From contig RKRR01000180.1 of the NCBI GenBank assembly GCA_007571305.1, positions 1-33,282 of the forward strand: a stretch of DNA of 33,282 nucleotides. Reading direction: 5' to 3'. Below the pieces are notes generated by a model, which was given only the letters and a program-made list of their open reading frames with translations, made no database searches and had not been told where the DNA came from. Source of the stretch: Candidatus Poribacteria bacterium. Lineage in GTDB: Bacteria; Poribacteria; WGA-4E; WGA-3G. The position numbers and the translations under genes are program-made. How positions within the stretch are numbered: the first letter of the stretch is position 1; each line of letters starts with the position of its first letter. Below, in pieces: positions 31,535 to 33,282 of the stretch.

Positions 31535-32776
31535 ATGACGATCCTCATGGCAGGTGCTGCTGAAACTGTTATTACCTCCATTAAGGACAGACCCGCGATT
31601 TACGCTGAGTTGTATGCTCGCGTCTTGGTGCTCGCCGATGATGAGAAACAACTCGCCATTGTCACAGCGGACTATGGGCAATTCTCACTCCAGTATAACA
31701 GAGTACTGCTTGCAGCGATTCAGGGTACCACGGGCATACCGCCAGAGCAAGTCGTCATTAACTGTAGCCATACGCATAACGCTCCGGGTGTTGATGGACG
31801 GGAGATGAGTGAAGAATCTGAGGCGTGGTTGGCGACCTGTCTTGCCGAATTGGTAAAAAATGCGGTAGATGCGCTTGAACCTGCGTCATTGCGCGTCGGA
31901 CGTGCTCCCGTCCAAATCGGCTACAACCGTCGCATCATGAATGACGAGGGCTATATTACGATGGCACCTAATCCGGAAGGTCCGGTTGTGCCGTGGGTTG
32001 ACGTTTTAGGGGCTTACGATACCAATGGGGATATCATCGCGGTGCTGTTCTCTCATGCCGCTCACCCGGTGATTGTCCACTGGTCGAGCGAGGAGATAGG
32101 TGCTGATTTCCCCGGCTATGCTGTTGAACATCTGCGCAATTTCTTGGACTTGAAGCCGAAAAGCATTTTATTATTTGCGCAAGGTTGCGCGGCAGATATC
32201 AACGGGTATCCCTTACGAGGTGGTTTCGATGCCTGCGATGTCGCCGGATTCACACTCGCGTTTGCGACACACCAAGCGTTAAAGAACGCGAAGGAGATCC
32301 CCGCAGCACCCCTTAAAGCGTTTTCTAAACTCGTCAATTTGCCGTTCCGAGATCCGCCATCGGTTGCGGAGTGTGAGCAGTTAATTGAAGAATTTCCCGA
32401 GGATGAACGCTATGTCGCTTTATTAGAAGTCGCGAAAAGTGGCGAAAAGCGTACCTTACCCTTCCCAATAAGTGCCTTTGCAGTCGGCGATGCTCTCTGT
32501 TTCCTGTCTGTCTCGCATGAGCTCTTTTCGGAATATCAACTCTTTGTTGACGAAACGTCGCCGTTCTCGCACACATTCGTTTTTGGTTACACGAATGGCA
32601 GTGAGGTTTATATTGCGACCAGAGCCGCTTACGAGTTAGGTCTGAAGGCAGGTTATGAAGCGGGCCCTCGGAACCATGCGCTCAGCGGTCCGTATCGGTT
32701 AGCGTTAGTACCGGCAGTTGAAGAACAGATTTGTGAAGAAATAACGGATCTGTTGTGTAGCGTAAAAGAAATGTAG
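31535..32776 (+). CDS. Neutral/alkaline ceramidase N-domain-like hydrolase
   Basis: 413 residues starting at ATG 31535, with AGGAGG seven bases upstream. It resembles the N-terminal metal-dependent domain of neutral/alkaline ceramidases: DYGQFSLQYNRVLLAAIQGT, CSHTHNAPG (H79, H81, zinc-type ligands), FSHAAHPVIV (H174, H177), GADFPGYA, and LLFAQGCAADING. Ceramidases hydrolyse the amide bond of sphingolipids. Full-length enzymes are much longer and secreted, with a signal peptide and a C-terminal domain; this one has neither, so it is a shorter, probably cytoplasmic relative whose substrate may not be ceramide. Such single-domain homologues are common in environmental bacteria. Its gene follows the monooxygenase. 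Confidence 0.78.
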   Translation: MTILMAGAAETVITSIKDRPAIYAELYARVLVLADDEKQLAIVTADYGQFSLQYNRVLLAAIQGTTGIPPEQVVINCSHTHNAPGVDGREMSEESEAWLATCLAELVKNAVDALEPASLRVGRAPVQIGYNRRIMNDEGYITMAPNPEGPVVPWVDVLGAYDTNGDIIAVLFSHAAHPVIVHWSSEEIGADFPGYAVEHLRNFLDLKPKSILLFAQGCAADINGYPLRGGFDACDVAGFTLAFATHQALKNAKEIPAAPLKAFSKLVNLPFRDPPSVAECEQLIEEFPEDERYVALLEVAKSGEKRTLPFPISAFAVGDALCFLSVSHELFSEYQLFVDETSPFSHTFVFGYTNGSEVYIATRAAYELGLKAGYEAGPRNHALSGPYRLALVPAVEEQICEEITDLLCSVKEM

Positions 32777-32932
32777 GCATTGAAATGGATCCCTGCGAGA
32801 TTTTCCACAACTCTGATTGTTGAATTGTAACCGATGTCGTGTTGCAGCGTGTGAGTTCCTATGCAGTGTCTCGCTTCAGCTGCAAATGCACTCGCGTTTA
32901 TATCTTCATTGGAGTTGCTCCTTTGTGGTATA

Positions 32933-32960
32933 TAGCATAGGAGACCAACAGCCTATGCTA
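32933..32960. repeat. Hairpin TAGCATAGG/CCTATGCTA
   Basis: A perfect 9-bp inverted repeat, TAGCATAGG (32933-32941) and CCTATGCTA (32952-32960), loop of 10 bases. The sequence belongs to the same hairpin family as the cores of the MITE-like elements, but with a longer loop. It is a solo copy in the 387-base spacer after the ceramidase-like gene. Confidence 0.55.
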
Positions 32961-32987
32961 CACGGATATATCCCCTAAATCCGCGAA

Positions 32988-33027
32988 CCCCTCCTATCTC
33001 GCCCTTATCAGGACAGGGCGGTAGGGG
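32988..33027. terminator. Interrupted GC-rich hairpin after ceramidase-like gene
   Basis: CCCC...CTA...CGCCCT (32988-33004) faces AGGGCG...TAG...GGGG (33015-33027). The outer part has mismatches; a short ACTTT follows on the plus strand. It might terminate the monooxygenase-ceramidase transcript, although it lies about 210 bases after the stop. Confidence 0.3.
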
Positions 33028-33103
33028 ACTTTAAGCGTGAATGCCTTTACTCTAAGTGTTTATCAAACTCACCTTGGAACTTAAGGGTGTTCCTCATGCT
33101 TTT

Positions 33104-33282
33104 TATAGTAAAATCTAAAAATAAGTTGACATATATTTGATTTGATGTAAGACTCTAAGTCTTATGAGTTATTCTATAGATTTACGCAAACGCGTGCTGG
33201 ATTTTGTGAATACGGGCGGGAGTAAAACAGAAGCCTCGCGGCTCTATAAAGTCTCTCGGGCATGTATCTATAAATGGTTAGC
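33104..33282 (+). mobile_element. Left end of an IS630-type insertion sequence
   Basis: The element appears to begin at TATAGTAAAATCTAAAAATA (33104), 60 bases before the transposase ATG, and continues past the window. This end closely matches the tips of the family B MITE-like repeats (TATAGTAGAATCCGAAAATA and TATAGTGATATCGAAAAATA). IS630/Tc1-mariner elements insert at TA, consistent with TA at the tips. The right end is not in the window. Confidence 0.6.
33164..33282 (+). CDS. IS630-family transposase N-terminus, truncated by window edge
   Basis: The first 39 codons from ATG 33164: MSYSIDLRKRVLDFVNTGGS, then KTEASRLYKVSRACIYKWL. This is the N-terminal helix-turn-helix of IS630-type transposases, which binds the element's end. 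The DDE catalytic domain lies beyond the window. A perfect hairpin AAGACT-CTA-AGTCTT (33149-33163) abuts the ATG and would occupy the ribosome-binding region, which may limit translation as in other insertion sequences. There is no separate Shine-Dalgarno. Whether the gene is intact cannot be seen. Confidence 0.85.
   Translation, partial: MSYSIDLRKRVLDFVNTGGSKTEASRLYKVSRACIYKWL

Overview
The window looks like a piece of a Candidatus Poribacteria-type genome, a lineage of sponge-associated and marine uncultured bacteria. This rests on gene content only: many Gfo/Idh/MocA oxidoreductases, a PhyH dioxygenase, SDRs, a rhamnonate-dehydratase-like enolase, a ceramidase-like protein and a crowd of secreted LamG/jelly-roll proteins, spread among short palindromic repeats. 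No rRNA, tRNA or CRISPR array was seen, so the assignment is an inference.

Layout. 1-290: the 5' part of a Met/His/Asp-repeat lipoprotein gene, running off the left edge. 325-484: a short repeat element. 673-4466: a minus-strand operon of an L-rhamnonate-dehydratase-like enzyme, a SurA/parvulin-like PPIase and a TPR protein. 4678-5379: an atypical Cu/Zn-SOD-like lipoprotein. 5604-7418: an acetoacetate-decarboxylase-family gene with a clear promoter and a duplicated leader, convergent with an SDR. 7598-11012: a Phd/YefM-like antitoxin broken by one stop codon, then a large single-chain type ISP-like restriction-modification enzyme without a helicase. 11168-13618: a small membrane protein and a polytopic membrane protein.

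13879-22301 is the most distinctive part. Seven separate secreted proteins (one CBM9-like, four LamG and two other jelly-roll-like) all end in the same short tail, L-A-V-x4-K-L-x2-T-W-G-x-L-K. The tail sits on unrelated folds and matches no sorting signal I know. It is my best candidate for an undescribed system, either a C-terminal export or anchoring tag or a docking peptide. Interleaved are a 55-residue membrane protein, an SDR lacking its catalytic Tyr/Lys, and a PhyH dioxygenase translationally linked to one LamG gene.

22423-28144: four tandem paralogous Gfo/Idh/MocA oxidoreductases plus a fifth, divergent one. 28190-30175: a HAD-IIA phosphatase linked to a periplasmic amino-acid-type binding lipoprotein. 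30416-32776: a luciferase-like monooxygenase and a ceramidase-like hydrolase. 33104-33282: the left end of an IS630-type element.

The short repeats form a second theme. Two families (about 155-185 bp with TAACCCAAGTTGC ends, and about 120 bp with TATAGTA ends) carry the same central hairpin, whose stem shows compensatory changes. The 120-bp family shares its ends with the IS630-type element at the right edge, which suggests that these repeats are MITEs mobilised by that transposase.
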